DNA of 64,000 nucleotides from Enterococcus villorum (GCF_007990225.1 NZ_BJWF01000005.1:42086-106085); one strand, 5' to 3'; positions 53,074 to 62,395 are shown, counted from the stretch's first letter. Translations and numbers: made by a program. Notes: a model not told the origin generated them from the letters alone.

Positions 53074-53670
53074 TTATGAGATAGAATCAATTCTTTTTTG
53101 TAGTAATGCCGTGAGTCTTAAATGGTCAAATGGATATTCTTTTGTTGAACGGTTGTACTCGTGTAGTTTTAGAAATCTTTCTTTGATTAGTAAACGAAAA
53201 TCATCTGAAGCATATGGCGCAAATAAACTGAATAACAATACTTCAACGTGCCCGATATAATCCCATTCAATGATACAGTTCTGAATTTCTTCTACTAAGA
53301 AACCACTACCAGTGTTTTTTATGCAAGAGATGATCTTTTCAGTCAAGCTTGCGAGAGAGCAATGAAACTCTTGCAGTTTTACTCTTGTATTCTCTTCAAT
53401 ACATTGTTTCGTTGTCACTTGTCTTTCTATTTCTTCTATTACATTCATTAGAGAACTAGGGGTCTCTTCAAAATTTTTAGAAAGATCAATAAATTCTTCA
53501 ATTCCCACACCCATTCGATCAATTAATTTAATTAATAAATCAAAAGAAATATTTGTTTTCTCATTTTCTAATTTCGACAAAAATGAAACGGTTACAATAT
53601 TGCCAGCCACTTCTTTTTGAGTAAAACCTTTTCTAATTCGAATGTATTTAAGTGCCTTTCCAATTTTCAT
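53074..53670 (-). CDS. Rgg/MutR-like XRE regulator
   Basis: A 198-residue protein: HTH FTQKEVAGNIVTVSFLSKLE at about 18-38, followed by a helical C-terminal region (IEEIERQVTTKQCIEENTRV). Length is shorter than classic Rgg (about 285). Start MKIGKALKYIR follows GGAGGAAGG. It overlaps the small XRE gene by 23 bp, so they are co-translated. Likely controls the bacteriocin-like operon. Confidence 0.76.
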   Translation of the reverse strand: MKIGKALKYIRIRKGFTQKEVAGNIVTVSFLSKLENEKTNISFDLLIKLIDRMGVGIEEFIDLSKNFEETPSSLMNVIEEIERQVTTKQCIEENTRVKLQEFHCSLASLTEKIISCIKNTGSGFLVEEIQNCIIEWDYIGHVEVLLFSLFAPYASDDFRLLIKERFLKLHEYNRSTKEYPFDHLRLTALLQKRIDSIS

Positions 53671-53869
53671 ACCCTTCCTCCACTGGTAAAAATAGCTGAT
53701 CAACAGTAGTATGCAAAACTTTCGCTAAACAAAAGGCTAATTTCAAGCTAGGATCATATTTATCATTTTCAATTGCAATAATCGTTTGTCGGGTAACATT
53801 TGTCATTTTAGCTAATTCAGCTTGTGAATACCTTTGTTGTTTTCTTAGTTCTTTCATTCTATTTTTCAT
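53648..53869 (-). CDS. Small XRE regulator (YgzD/Cro type)
   Basis: A 73-residue single HTH: YSQAELAKMTNVTRQTIIAI, ENDKYDPSLKLAFCLAKVLH. This type is usually paired with a small membrane protein, as here (53872-54171). Probably autoregulates from the palindromes at 54205-54243. Confidence 0.85.
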   Translation of the reverse strand: MKNRMKELRKQQRYSQAELAKMTNVTRQTIIAIENDKYDPSLKLAFCLAKVLHTTVDQLFLPVEEGYENWKGT

Positions 53870-53871
53870 GA

Positions 53872-54171
53872 TTATTTATATTTTCCATTTTCAATTTTTA
53901 AATTACTTAAAACAATCAGTAAAGCAACGATAAACAAGGAACCGATATTCATCTTTTCGCTAAAAAATTGACTATTTAATAGGCTCCCGAGTAATTGAAC
54001 AACTGTAGATAGAAAGAGAATGCCTAAAGTCAATAGCATGGATCGGCTTAAAGCTCTTTCTAAAATTACTCTACCAAGTTCATCTTTTCGTTTGGAAATA
54101 TTACTTAAAACTAATGCAATAAACAAAGAGAGAATAATTACTGAACTGATCATTATTATAAGAATATACAT
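53872..54171 (-). CDS. Small membrane protein paired with XRE regulator
   Basis: A 99-residue protein with three hydrophobic segments (MYILIIMISSVIILSLFIAL; LTLGILFLSTVVQLLG; IGSLFIVALLIVLSNL). Start MYILIIM with GGAGG. Its stop lies 2 bp from the XRE ATG. Possibly DUF2178-like, or an immunity-type protein for the adjacent peptide. Confidence 0.65.
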   Translation of the reverse strand: MYILIIMISSVIILSLFIALVLSNISKRKDELGRVILERALSRSMLLTLGILFLSTVVQLLGSLLNSQFFSEKMNIGSLFIVALLIVLSNLKIENGKYK

Positions 54172-54204
54172 AAAAAACCTCCAACTTTTATTTTTACAAT
54201 TAAA

Positions 54205-54243
54205 GTAAAACATGTTTTACAAAAAAAGTAAAACATATTTTAC
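54205..54243. promoter_or_regulatory. Twin 16-bp palindromes, operator of the peptide locus
   Basis: Perfect palindrome gtaaaacatgttttac (54205-54220) and its near copy gtaaaacatattttac (54228-54243), separated by 7 bp (23 bp centre to centre, about two helical turns). They lie in the divergent interval between the membrane-XRE operon and the thioredoxin-peptide operon. Confidence 0.8.
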
Positions 54244-54349
54244 ATTTTCATATATTCAACTATTTGTAAGATATGAAACTATTAATAAAATTTGTTTCTA
54301 CACGTATATACTGGGTATTGGGATTAATTTTATGGGGAGGACAGATGAA

Positions 54350-54784
54350 TTGAGAAATCCCAAAAAAATTTCGCTATTTTTACTTGTATTTATAGGAATT
54401 ATTTTCTTTATTACAGAAACTACTGAAATAAAGAGGTGTGTTTTTTATAATAAACAAGTACAATCTTTTACTAAAATTTCCTCTCTTAATGAAATCAATA
54501 GCCTAAACAATAAGGAATCGATTGTCTATATTGGCAGATTTACTTGCCCGGTGTGCAGAGAATTTGTTCCAAAATTAAAGGAGGTGTCAGACGAAAATCC
54601 TTCAAAGAAAGTATATTACTTAGATACTGATCGTTTGGGGAATGAAGGCATTGATTTAGTTACATTAAAAGAATTAGGTGTATCATCGGTTCCTACAGTG
54701 ATTGTTTTACAAAATGATGAATTAAAATTTATATTGAATGGTTCTAGTATTTCAGTGAAACAATTAAAAAAACTATTTTATTAA
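54350..54784 (+). CDS. Membrane-anchored thioredoxin-like protein (CPVC)
   Basis: About 144 residues. TTG start at 54350, nine bases after GGGAGG (MRNPKKISLFLLVF); an in-frame ATG at 54332 is possible. One N-terminal membrane anchor, then a thioredoxin fold with GRFTCPVCREF near residue 69, and the cis-Pro region SVPTVIVLQND. It resembles bacteriocin accessory thioredoxins (PedC/Bta-like). It ends 13 bp before a secreted two-cysteine peptide, whose disulfide it may form. Confidence 0.82.
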   Translation: MRNPKKISLFLLVFIGIIFFITETTEIKRCVFYNKQVQSFTKISSLNEINSLNNKESIVYIGRFTCPVCREFVPKLKEVSDENPSKKVYYLDTDRLGNEGIDLVTLKELGVSSVPTVIVLQNDELKFILNGSSISVKQLKKLFY

Positions 54785-54797
54785 GGAGTTAAAAACA

Positions 54798-55244
54798 ATG
54801 AAAACATTAAATCCATTAACTTATGTAAAAGTAACTATTATAGCTATAGTAGTTGTATTATTAATGAATTTAGGATTCTCAGTTTCCAATGCGTTTGCAG
54901 CTGAAAGTAGATTAAATGAACAAATCCGCTTAACACAAGGAATGTTAGCATCAATCTCTTCTAATAAAAAGGGAGATAAATTCGAAATGAATACTGTTAT
55001 TTTGCAAGAAAATACAGATTTTACAACATCAGAAGCAACCAAACTGGCTACTACGTTTAACCATTTAACACTGGAAGAACAACAAAGCTTATTGCATCAA
55101 TTATCTGAAAATTCGAATGCTCGTGTCGCACCAATTATCCTTTAGGCAGCAGGTATCGTTGGTGGATGGTTAGCTACAAAATTTTGTAAAACCTATCGTA
55201 ACTATAATTCTGCTACAAAATTAGTTTGTGATGTTATCGAATAA
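54798..55244 (+). pseudogene. Secreted two-cysteine bacteriocin-like precursor with in-frame amber codon
   Basis: MKTLNPLTYVKVTIIAIVVV starts a Sec signal ending near SNAFA-AES. A polar helical propeptide follows to VAPIIL at 55142. TAG at 55143-55145 ends it at 115 residues. The same frame continues AAGIVGGWLATKFCKTYRNY, then NSATKLVCDVIE, to TAA at 55244. The tail, with a glycine-rich helix and two Cys, looks like the active part of Sec-secreted, protease-matured enterococcal bacteriocins such as enterocin O16/EntV; this is by layout, not alignment. GGAG ribosome site. Without amber suppression it is inactive. Confidence 0.72.
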
Positions 55245-55589
55245 AAATTGTCAAAAAGGAATTAAACATACTTCTTTTTATTTATAAAAAAAATAAACTT
55301 TCAACTGTATTAAAAATTTACAGTTAAATAGACAAAATCTTTACAATAAAAATGGATATTACATACGATAGATATTTCAAGCAGGTAATTTGTTACTATT
55401 CTATAAGAAAATACTCGCTCCCTAATAAGACAAAAATTCATAGAACTCTTTTCTAAATAAATAAGTGATTATAATTAAAAATATTTGTTTAACTCTCCCT
55501 CTACATTAAAGAAAAACAAAGAAACTGTAGATGGCACCCTCCTTATAGGTTGTCATCTACAGCTTCACATGAGTCTCTTCATATTTTTA
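55245..55589. other. Gap after the peptide operon
   Basis: AT-rich, with a hairpin at 55521-55563 that serves the leftward small genes. I see no gene. Confidence 0.6.
55521..55563 (-). terminator. Terminator of the 55590 small gene
   Basis: On the - strand gctgtagatg / catctacagt pair, followed by a T-rich stretch, 27 bp past the stop of the 36-residue peptide. Confidence 0.7.
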
Positions 55590-55700
55590 TTATTTTTCTC
55601 TTGCATTCTTTACAGCACGAACAACTGCTAATACTGCTGGGATAGCAGAAATAACCGCCAAAACAATCCCTAGTTTCCCTGAATTTTTACTTTTTTGCAT
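55590..55700 (-). CDS. 36-residue cationic hydrophobic peptide
   Basis: MQKSKNSGKLGIVLAVISAI, then PAVLAVVRAVKNAREK. A single hydrophobic helix with basic ends. Good AAGGGAG site. Could be a small membrane peptide, toxin or leaderless bacteriocin-like peptide. No family recognised. Confidence 0.6.
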   Translation of the reverse strand: MQKSKNSGKLGIVLAVISAIPAVLAVVRAVKNAREK

Positions 55701-55767
55701 CGTTTTTCGCTCCCTTCTCTCTTAATTCAATTATAGTGAAGTTTACGATATTTCTCAAAAAAAGTGT

Positions 55768-55986
55768 TTATGAAACGAGTGCCGCTTCTGCTACAGTATA
55801 AATTTCAGACAACTTAACTAATAGACGAAACTTACTATCATAGATCACCAAGCGATCTCTTTGATCGTAGCGTTCGACAAAAATAACAGCTGTATTAGTA
55901 TATGTACGTTCGATGCAACCAATGACCTCATGATTCACTCCAATTGGTTTGCATATGTATGACTTGCCTACTTCTAGCTCTAACAT
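55768..55986 (-). CDS. Small conserved-looking protein
   Basis: A 72-residue beta-rich protein (MLELEVGKSYICKPIGVNHE, GCIERTYTNTAVIFVERYDQ) with a strong AAGGAGGGA site. No name recognised. It looks like a small SH3-type beta barrel. It may be co-transcribed with the 36-residue peptide gene. Confidence 0.65.
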   Translation of the reverse strand: MLELEVGKSYICKPIGVNHEVIGCIERTYTNTAVIFVERYDQRDRLVIYDSKFRLLVKLSEIYTVAEAALVS

Positions 55987-56244
55987 CTCATTATTCCCTC
56001 CTTAGTTTTTCATTACTTTAATTTATAACAACAAATTAATGTGGTTTTGAAAACATTATATAGGAATTTTTTAATATTTTTTATTAAAAACAAAGGATTT
56101 AACTTTCAAACTATTTATTTTACACATAACTACTTCCTTCCTCACTTTGTCATTTTCAAGTGACATTATTGTTTGAAACTTTTAGCAGTTTGTTCGTGTC
56201 ATTTTTCTGAAATACTCTAAAATAATTATCAAGGAGGGGGACTT

Positions 56245-56316
56245 ATGATCTTAGTACAAGTCACTATATTTATTTTTTTAATGATTGCTTTACTTGTCGG
56301 TCTAATAGAAAGCTAA
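56245..56316 (+). CDS. 23-residue hydrophobic peptide, holin-like-toxin type
   Basis: MILVQVTIFIFLMIALLVGL, then IES. A single membrane helix with an exceptionally strong AAGGAGGGGG ribosome site. Resembles the tiny type I toxins / Hol_Tox peptides of Firmicutes. No antisense antitoxin was identified by eye. Confidence 0.5.
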   Translation: MILVQVTIFIFLMIALLVGLIES

Positions 56317-56439
56317 GTCAATTACATAAATATCAATTAATTGCTAAAAGAAATGAAGGATGCTAAACTAAATACAGATAGGAAAATTTAACAGAAAATT
56401 CCAATCATTTATTACATTTATTAAAAAGAGGTGAAAATA

Positions 56440-56589
56440 ATGACTTTTACACAAAAAAACATTGAATACCGTGTAGCCTTTGATACATCAACCAACCAAT
56501 TTATGGCGATTGATGCAACAAATGATAAAAATGTAGCTTTTGGTATTACGATTGAACAAGCTGTCCGAGCATTACATGAATCCAACTAA
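56440..56589 (+). CDS. 49-residue small soluble protein
   Basis: MTFTQKNIEYRVAFDTSTNQ, then FGITIEQAVRALHESN. AGAGGTG ribosome site. It looks like a compact beta-beta-alpha protein. Function unknown. Confidence 0.6.
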   Translation: MTFTQKNIEYRVAFDTSTNQFMAIDATNDKNVAFGITIEQAVRALHESN

Positions 56590-56640
56590 GGAGTGAATCA
56601 TTTCTAATGATCGAAAAAAACTTGGCATCCCAAAACGAAT

Positions 56641-56678
56641 AAAAGACGTTTGCGCAAAAGATTTGGCAAACGTCTTTT
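56641..56678. terminator. Bidirectional terminator between the 49-residue ORF and the membrane gene
   Basis: Perfect 13-bp stem aaaagacgtttgc / gcaaacgtctttt with a 12-nt loop, ending convergent transcripts. Confidence 0.85.
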
Positions 56679-56687
56679 ATTATGCAA

Positions 56688-58463
56688 TTATTTTATTTTT
56701 TTCCACAAAGTCTTACTCATTCCTAAACCTATAACGACGAATGCTGTCTGCATAATCGGTACTCCAGCACCTGTATACACACTAAGAAAATACTCTTTTT
56801 GTTCAGGTGAGTAGGAACAAAACCACGAAACACCAAATAAAAATAGAAATTGGGTCATGAGCAATCCACTAGTGATCACTACCGCTGAACAATAAAATGT
56901 GCGATCTTTTTTAGCATAAAATGAACCTAATACTAGCCATATACTCCCAAAAACTGCCAAAATAAGCACAAGTCTACTCGTTTTTTGATAAAGTGCAATT
57001 ATAAAGTTCGAGACTTTGGCTGTTTTAGATAAGACGAGTACAGGAGGCTGCGGATCTTCGCTATTTACCCAATTGTTCAGTAAAGGAACACGCAATAAAA
57101 GTTGTGCCTCTTCTACATCTGCATACGTGCCATAACTATAATTTCCCCCTTGATGAAAATCTTTGTAAAATAGATTATAGCTGTATGCTGTTATAAAAAA
57201 GTCTAAAATAACTGGCACATCCTCTACTACTTTTCCATCACCAGTTCCCATAAGGTATAATTCGCGCTTCTTTTTTAACTTTCCATTTTGATAGGCTGTT
57301 TCAAGTTCATTATTGACCTTTTTCCAAAATTCATTTGTCTCTTTGGCATTATTTTTATAATAGCCAGACTCATTTAACACATCTCTTAAAGCCCAAAAAA
57401 TAATGTCTCCTTTTAGTTCTTTTACTTTTCCTGCTTGTGTCCAAGCATGTGTCGTGTATAATTCTTTGATCCTATCAGCTTCTTTAGCAAACGTGGGTGA
57501 AACAGCCAAAGCCTTATTTAGCGTTTCATGAGAAACCCAAATTCGACTATCACTTTTATTTATATCTGTTCCATCATCTAATCGGATCAAGTTTTTCATC
57601 AATTGCGCAAATTCTCCACTGGAACGATCATTTACCACCGCTAAACCATATATTTCTTCATTCTTATGTTTCAAACATTGATTAGCAAATAAAAACCCTA
57701 TAAGAGGCATAAAAAACAAACATAACTTCACCATTTTTTTCTTATCAAACGTGATTTGTGAGATGATTTGTTTGAAATCTTTTGTTGGCTTAAATTCAGC
57801 CCCTACAACTATTTGAAGAAAACTAATCAACAAAGCCGATGCAACAAAAGGCAATAGCCAAATAGAATCCTCTCGAGTAAACCAATAAAACGGAAAAATA
57901 AATGTTAAGAGAAAAAACCAAGGAAAAATGTCTTTCACTGAACGGTATTTCCGATAATAGATCGCTAGTAAACACGCCACAATCATGATAACAGAAGGAA
58001 TAACAATTGCATTGCGATAAATTCGTGTAGAATACTCATGCGTAAATCCAATTGGTGAGAATAAAAAATAGAGATATACAAAGAATAAATAGCCGTCTTT
58101 TTTAACAATCGGTTTAAGACTCAATGTAATGAGCACACTAGCAAGAATATTGAATCCTCCCAATAAAATAGAATAAGGAATCTGCCATTTATTTGCGAGA
58201 GCTAAAAATAAGCTATACGAGATACCTTTTGACAAAGTTTTTGCGTTGTACTCTCCTAACCACTGTCCTTCAATTAAATTTTTTGCATAATGAATTAAGA
58301 GTTGATCATCATAGTTGGCGGTCATATCTATACTATAGGTTGCTTTATAATATAAGTACAGACGAATCAAGGTAAGAAATAATGCTGTGCCACCTATGAA
58401 ATAGATCTGTTTTCGTTTGTAAACCATTTGTGCTAATTGAATTTTCTCTTGATATCTCGTCAT
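56688..58463 (-). CDS. Large polytopic membrane protein, GT-C-like
   Basis: A 591-residue protein with about ten to twelve helices and a large extracytoplasmic region (about 280-480). The N-terminal loop SIDMTANYDDQLLIHYAKNL with a DD pair after the first helix and STRIYRNAIVIPSVIMI recall GT-C glycosyltransferase topology. No exact family recognised. Single gene with its own terminator. Confidence 0.62.
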   Translation of the reverse strand: MTRYQEKIQLAQMVYKRKQIYFIGGTALFLTLIRLYLYYKATYSIDMTANYDDQLLIHYAKNLIEGQWLGEYNAKTLSKGISYSLFLALANKWQIPYSILLGGFNILASVLITLSLKPIVKKDGYLFFVYLYFLFSPIGFTHEYSTRIYRNAIVIPSVIMIVACLLAIYYRKYRSVKDIFPWFFLLTFIFPFYWFTREDSIWLLPFVASALLISFLQIVVGAEFKPTKDFKQIISQITFDKKKMVKLCLFFMPLIGFLFANQCLKHKNEEIYGLAVVNDRSSGEFAQLMKNLIRLDDGTDINKSDSRIWVSHETLNKALAVSPTFAKEADRIKELYTTHAWTQAGKVKELKGDIIFWALRDVLNESGYYKNNAKETNEFWKKVNNELETAYQNGKLKKKRELYLMGTGDGKVVEDVPVILDFFITAYSYNLFYKDFHQGGNYSYGTYADVEEAQLLLRVPLLNNWVNSEDPQPPVLVLSKTAKVSNFIIALYQKTSRLVLILAVFGSIWLVLGSFYAKKDRTFYCSAVVITSGLLMTQFLFLFGVSWFCSYSPEQKEYFLSVYTGAGVPIMQTAFVVIGLGMSKTLWKKIK

Positions 58464-58926
58464 TTTTTTGAACGATCCCCTCTTTCTTTGTTAAGAGATA
58501 CTTCAGAGAGATTTTTTAGAATACATTTATCTCTTTGCTCCTATAATCCTCTAGTAAGTATATCAAAAAAAGGAGATAAGACTTCTATCCTTAAAGGAAT
58601 CTTATTGTCTCGTTCGGTTTGTTTTTGACTATTTAAAATAAAAAAACTCGTTTAAAAATAAATAAGTTCGCTGCTTTTAAACAACACTGTATATTAGAAA
58701 CAAATAAGCACTTTTCATCATTTATTATACGGAAATATTAGTCGTTGTTCATATTGGGCTCTTTCCATTAAAAAAACTATTATTTTCATTTTCAATTTAC
58801 AATAATCAAGAAAACAAAGGCATTTTCCATCTTTAAAAGCGTTCCGAAAAATGATATATATTTTTGCAGGGTAACTATTCTTACCTATCTTTATCTAGAA
58901 ACAAACTTTTATATTTGGAGGGAAAA
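58464..58926. other. Intergenic stretch
   Basis: AT-rich, with divergent promoters for the GT-C-like gene and the coiled-coil gene. I see no ORF with a ribosome site. Confidence 0.5.
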
Positions 58927-59751
58927 ATGGGAACTTTTTTAGTGTTAATAGGTTTAATTGCTTTTTGTTGGGGATTAGGGGGATTATTAAAGTCCTTTAT
59001 TAAACGAAAAAAGAAAAAAAAGAATCTTATTATTCTAGCAGTAGCATTTCTATTGATGATTTTTGGTTCACTGATTAGTCCAACGCCTAATTATTCAAGT
59101 GCCAAGACAACCACACATTCTGAAAAAATAATAGCGACAAATAAGCGTTCAAACCAAGCAACAAAAAAACAGAAAAAATTAGAAGCCGAACGCAAAGCAA
59201 AAGAAGAAAAACAAAAGCTAGAAGCCAAACGTAAAGCAAAAGAAAAAAAGCAAAAGTTAGAAGCACAACGTAAAGCAGAAGAAGAAAAACAAAAACTGGA
59301 AGCTGAGCGTAAAGCAAAAGAGCAAGAAAAGATAAACCAAAAAACTGCTGAAGCTACGACAGCTCTTGAGCAAGCCGAAGCGACTCCTACTAGAGAAAAT
59401 TACAATACAGCAGCTGCTGCGATTCAGGCTATTCCAAATGGCAATCAAAATTTATCTCATCGACTAGCTACGTTAGATGCCACAATCAAAACAAATGAAT
59501 CTGCCGAAGCTGAGCGTCAACGACAAGCAGCCATCCAAGCAGAACAAACCAAACAAGCAGCAGAAGCAGCTCAAAGAGAGGCGCAGGCGCAACAACAGAA
59601 CAATGAACAAACCGTTTATATTGCTCCTGCACACGGTAAGAAATACCATTTCAATCCACACTGCCCTGGATTAAATCATGCAAATTCTGTCGTAGCTATC
59701 TCGTTGCAAGAAGCGCAAGCACAAGGTTATACTGCTTGTAAGCGCGAATAA
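58927..59751 (+). CDS. Membrane-anchored coiled-coil protein with Cys/His C-terminal domain
   Basis: A 274-residue protein, start MGTFLVLIGLIAFCWG with GGAGG at 58917. Two N-terminal hydrophobic segments, then a charged coiled coil made of repeated KLEAxRKAKEEKQ units (about residues 78-135). An Ala/Gln-rich helical stalk follows. The C-terminal 45 residues (IAPAHGKKYHFNPHCPGLNH ... GYTACKRE) are a small Cys/His domain seen at the end of many Firmicutes surface or nuclease-like proteins, probably zinc-binding. Confidence 0.78.
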   Translation: MGTFLVLIGLIAFCWGLGGLLKSFIKRKKKKKNLIILAVAFLLMIFGSLISPTPNYSSAKTTTHSEKIIATNKRSNQATKKQKKLEAERKAKEEKQKLEAKRKAKEKKQKLEAQRKAEEEKQKLEAERKAKEQEKINQKTAEATTALEQAEATPTRENYNTAAAAIQAIPNGNQNLSHRLATLDATIKTNESAEAERQRQAAIQAEQTKQAAEAAQREAQAQQQNNEQTVYIAPAHGKKYHFNPHCPGLNHANSVVAISLQEAQAQGYTACKRE

Positions 59752-60154
59752 TATAAAACAATCATTTAAGGAGATACGCTAAGTCAGAATAAAAAATCTG
59801 ACTTAGCGTTTTTTTGATAAAATATGTGTTTGTTTCCTTGAGTGTTGTCTCCTATTCATTAAACGTGATAAGTTCTTATACCCTTCAATTACAGTAATTC
59901 TTTTCTCCATTACTATATGGATGAAAATTATTCTTATAGGCAAGTCACTCAATGAATGATTCATCCTCCCGCAACAGTCTATACCTCATTCTTTTTAATC
60001 GATCAAACAACATAAACAATCTTATGCATTCTTCTTTTCATGGTATGATGGATTTGTCTTACTTACCAAATCATTTGACGTCATCTAACTGATGTCATTT
60101 TCATTTCTTGACTTTAAATTTAATAAAACTAATTATGTTAAAGGAGTTGTTTTG
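59752..60154. other. Intergenic stretch after the coiled-coil gene
   Basis: Starts with the terminator at 59776-59815. The rest is AT-rich. I see no gene. Confidence 0.55.
59776..59815 (+). terminator. Terminator of the coiled-coil gene
   Basis: Perfect 13-bp stem acgctaagtcaga / tctgacttagcgt with an 8-nt loop, followed by seven T. Confidence 0.9.
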
Positions 60155-60691
60155 ATGAACGAATTAAGTCATAAAGGAAAAATGTTTGTCTTTCCCCTAT
60201 TAATAGGATTAATCATTTTGTGTAGTGCCATGTTGATAATGGGTTTTGATCTTGTCTTACTTAAATTAATATTACTAGTTCTTTCAGTCTTTAAGAACGT
60301 TTCAACCACGGGTAACTCTGATCCTTACATTGTAGCTAATCTTTATATTTTCCTGTATGGTATTCCCGCAATAATTCTAAATTATCTTTTCATCAATTAT
60401 TGGGCAAACAATAAGTTGCCAAGTTTTATCGCTCATTTTATTCCTAAATACCATTCAGAATTATTAGGTAAGACGTTAGATATTTTCACTTTATTTATTA
60501 CTCTTATCCTTTTTCTATATAAAAATTCAGATGTATCCCTTGCACCTAATACGTACAATTCTCTACTTTTGTCGATCTATCCATTTAATTTGAGTTATAA
60601 ACTCTATCAATATGTGCCCCTCTTAAGTCATCACGTCGAGGCAAAAGAATCTAAGTCCATACCATCTAACTCATCCGATATAACCCAGTAA
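60155..60691 (+). CDS. Four-helix membrane protein of unknown function
   Basis: A 178-residue protein. Start MNELSHKGKMFVF with AAAGGAG; the frame opens 63 bp earlier without a site. Hydrophobic segments at about 10-30, 35-50, 62-85 and 110-125. The C terminus is polar. No family recognised. Confidence 0.62.
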   Translation: MNELSHKGKMFVFPLLIGLIILCSAMLIMGFDLVLLKLILLVLSVFKNVSTTGNSDPYIVANLYIFLYGIPAIILNYLFINYWANNKLPSFIAHFIPKYHSELLGKTLDIFTLFITLILFLYKNSDVSLAPNTYNSLLLSIYPFNLSYKLYQYVPLLSHHVEAKESKSIPSNSSDITQ

Positions 60692-60808
60692 TTCATTTCC
60701 TCCTCTTTTTTAAGGCTAGAATTTTCTAGTCTTTTTTGTCCTTCTTTTTTTAAATTCCTATTTATCATTATCTATTTGTTACCTGAAATAAAATAATCAA
60801 TGACTATT

Positions 60809-61327
60809 TTAAAGAGTTGGACTTTCTTGCATTTTTCTATTAATTTTTACATTCTCTTTTTGCCTCATGCTTTCCAACAAATCCTCTGTTTTTTCGCTTA
60901 GCTCAGCATATTTATTTTTTTCTTTACTTACTGAATATTTTTTTGCATCCTTTACTTTATTCAAAAACCATTGTATTTCATTTAAGGTCAGTTGTTTCTT
61001 TTCTTTATGAGTTAATAAAAGTTGAGAAATTTTTATTTGTTGCTCCCTATTTTTTTCAGGAAAAATCTTTTTTATAAATAGACGAATGATTTGTTCTGCT
61101 TGCTCCTTCCTTTTGGTACCAATCACAGTAGACTCTTGATAGGCGTGTTCTATATTTATTCGCCTAAAAACTAATGGTATATTTGGTAATTCATCAGAAA
61201 ATTTTTCAATTAAATCAACTAGTAAATTAGGCCCTTCACTTTTTTCAACATTTTTTATTTCTTCCACTATTATTTTATTCAACTCTTCCCATTTCATCTC
61301 ATCTATTACATTTTCCAATTTCGGCAT
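60809..61327 (-). CDS. Helical cytoplasmic protein of unknown function
   Basis: A 172-residue very charged helical protein (MPKLENVIDEMKWEELNKII onward). The middle IRLFIKKIFPEKNREQQIKI and EIQWFLNKVKDAKK may be heptad-rich. No family recognised. AAAGGAG site. Confidence 0.6.
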   Translation of the reverse strand: MPKLENVIDEMKWEELNKIIVEEIKNVEKSEGPNLLVDLIEKFSDELPNIPLVFRRINIEHAYQESTVIGTKRKEQAEQIIRLFIKKIFPEKNREQQIKISQLLLTHKEKKQLTLNEIQWFLNKVKDAKKYSVSKEKNKYAELSEKTEDLLESMRQKENVKINRKMQESPTL

Positions 61328-62395
61328 GCTATTTCTCTCCTTTTTAATTATATGTTACATTTTTATTTCCATATGAAAGAACTATTTTTTCATAAAAAAG
61401 AAATGAACTTAAGAGGGTTTTGACCACTCGATTATTCATCAAAAGATCAAAAAAGCAAGTAACCTTTAAAGGTTTAGAAGAATGAAAACAATTGATGGAA
61501 GAAAAAAACACCGCAAAAAAAAATCAGTAGAAATATTTAACACAATTAACGACAAACACCAAACAGATGGTGAATCATATAATAAATAGACTGCCACTAA
61601 GCTGAGCCCTCCTTTAATCTCCTGCCTCTTATCTTTTACTAAGTCATAATAAGTACAACAATAAATCGCGGATCCATTTCATCACAATAAATAATTTTGA
61701 AGACTTAAATCTTCAAAAACAAATAACAATTGAGCGTTTTCGCCCTATATATGTAATGCCAACTATGTCTGCAAGAATCATGTGAAATTAGAGCTTTCAT
61801 TAAATAATCTAATTACCTATTGTTATCTCTCCATTTATGGATTCTTTTACTGACAGTATATTGTTGCTTGATTTTCGATTTTATTTACCTGTTTCATAAA
61901 ATGAACAAATGCAAGTGTGGTACTTCTAAATAAACTTAAAAAAGAGAGGATAAATGGATAGCTCCTTATTTATTTCTCAAAAAATCGTTTTCTTTAATAT
62001 TCTCAATTTTATTCGCACCCCTTCCAGAAATTGTATTTCTATTAAATATCCAATTCTATTTATGACAATAATCTATCTTAAATTTCAAAATACCTGTTTT
62101 TTCGAGTAAACTTCGAAAAATGTTCAGTATAGGCTTTTGCTTATAACAAAAACAATCCTACTTTTAATATAAAATTTATCTACTTTTCCACATATTATCA
62201 CTTTGGGGTAGTGTGCTTTTTGATTAAAATTATTACCTATTAATGTGTTTAATCGCACACTTTAAACTTGTTTACCGACCATTTTCCCGCCTGAAAAAAT
62301 CCGATAATTGAACCTAATTAAATAACTATATCTCTTACTATACTAAGAGTTAGAATTAATGAAATCTAACGTAAACTTTCAAAGGGGGAGAAAAA
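61328..62395. other. Long AT-rich stretch before the surface protein
   Basis: About 1.07 kb. A 35-codon frame (61482-61589; MKTIDGRKKHRKKKSVEIFN) has no good ribosome site and is probably chance or a gene ruin. The last 200 bp must carry the promoter of the large surface protein. No RNA gene recognised. Confidence 0.45.

Noticed and set aside
59087..59317. Leu-rich - strand frame with apparent membrane repeats
   Set aside because: It is the complement of the Lys/Glu repeats of the coiled-coil gene and has no ribosome site.
61482..61589. A 35-codon basic ORF
   Set aside because: There is no proper ribosome site and no recognisable pattern; listed only as content of the gap.
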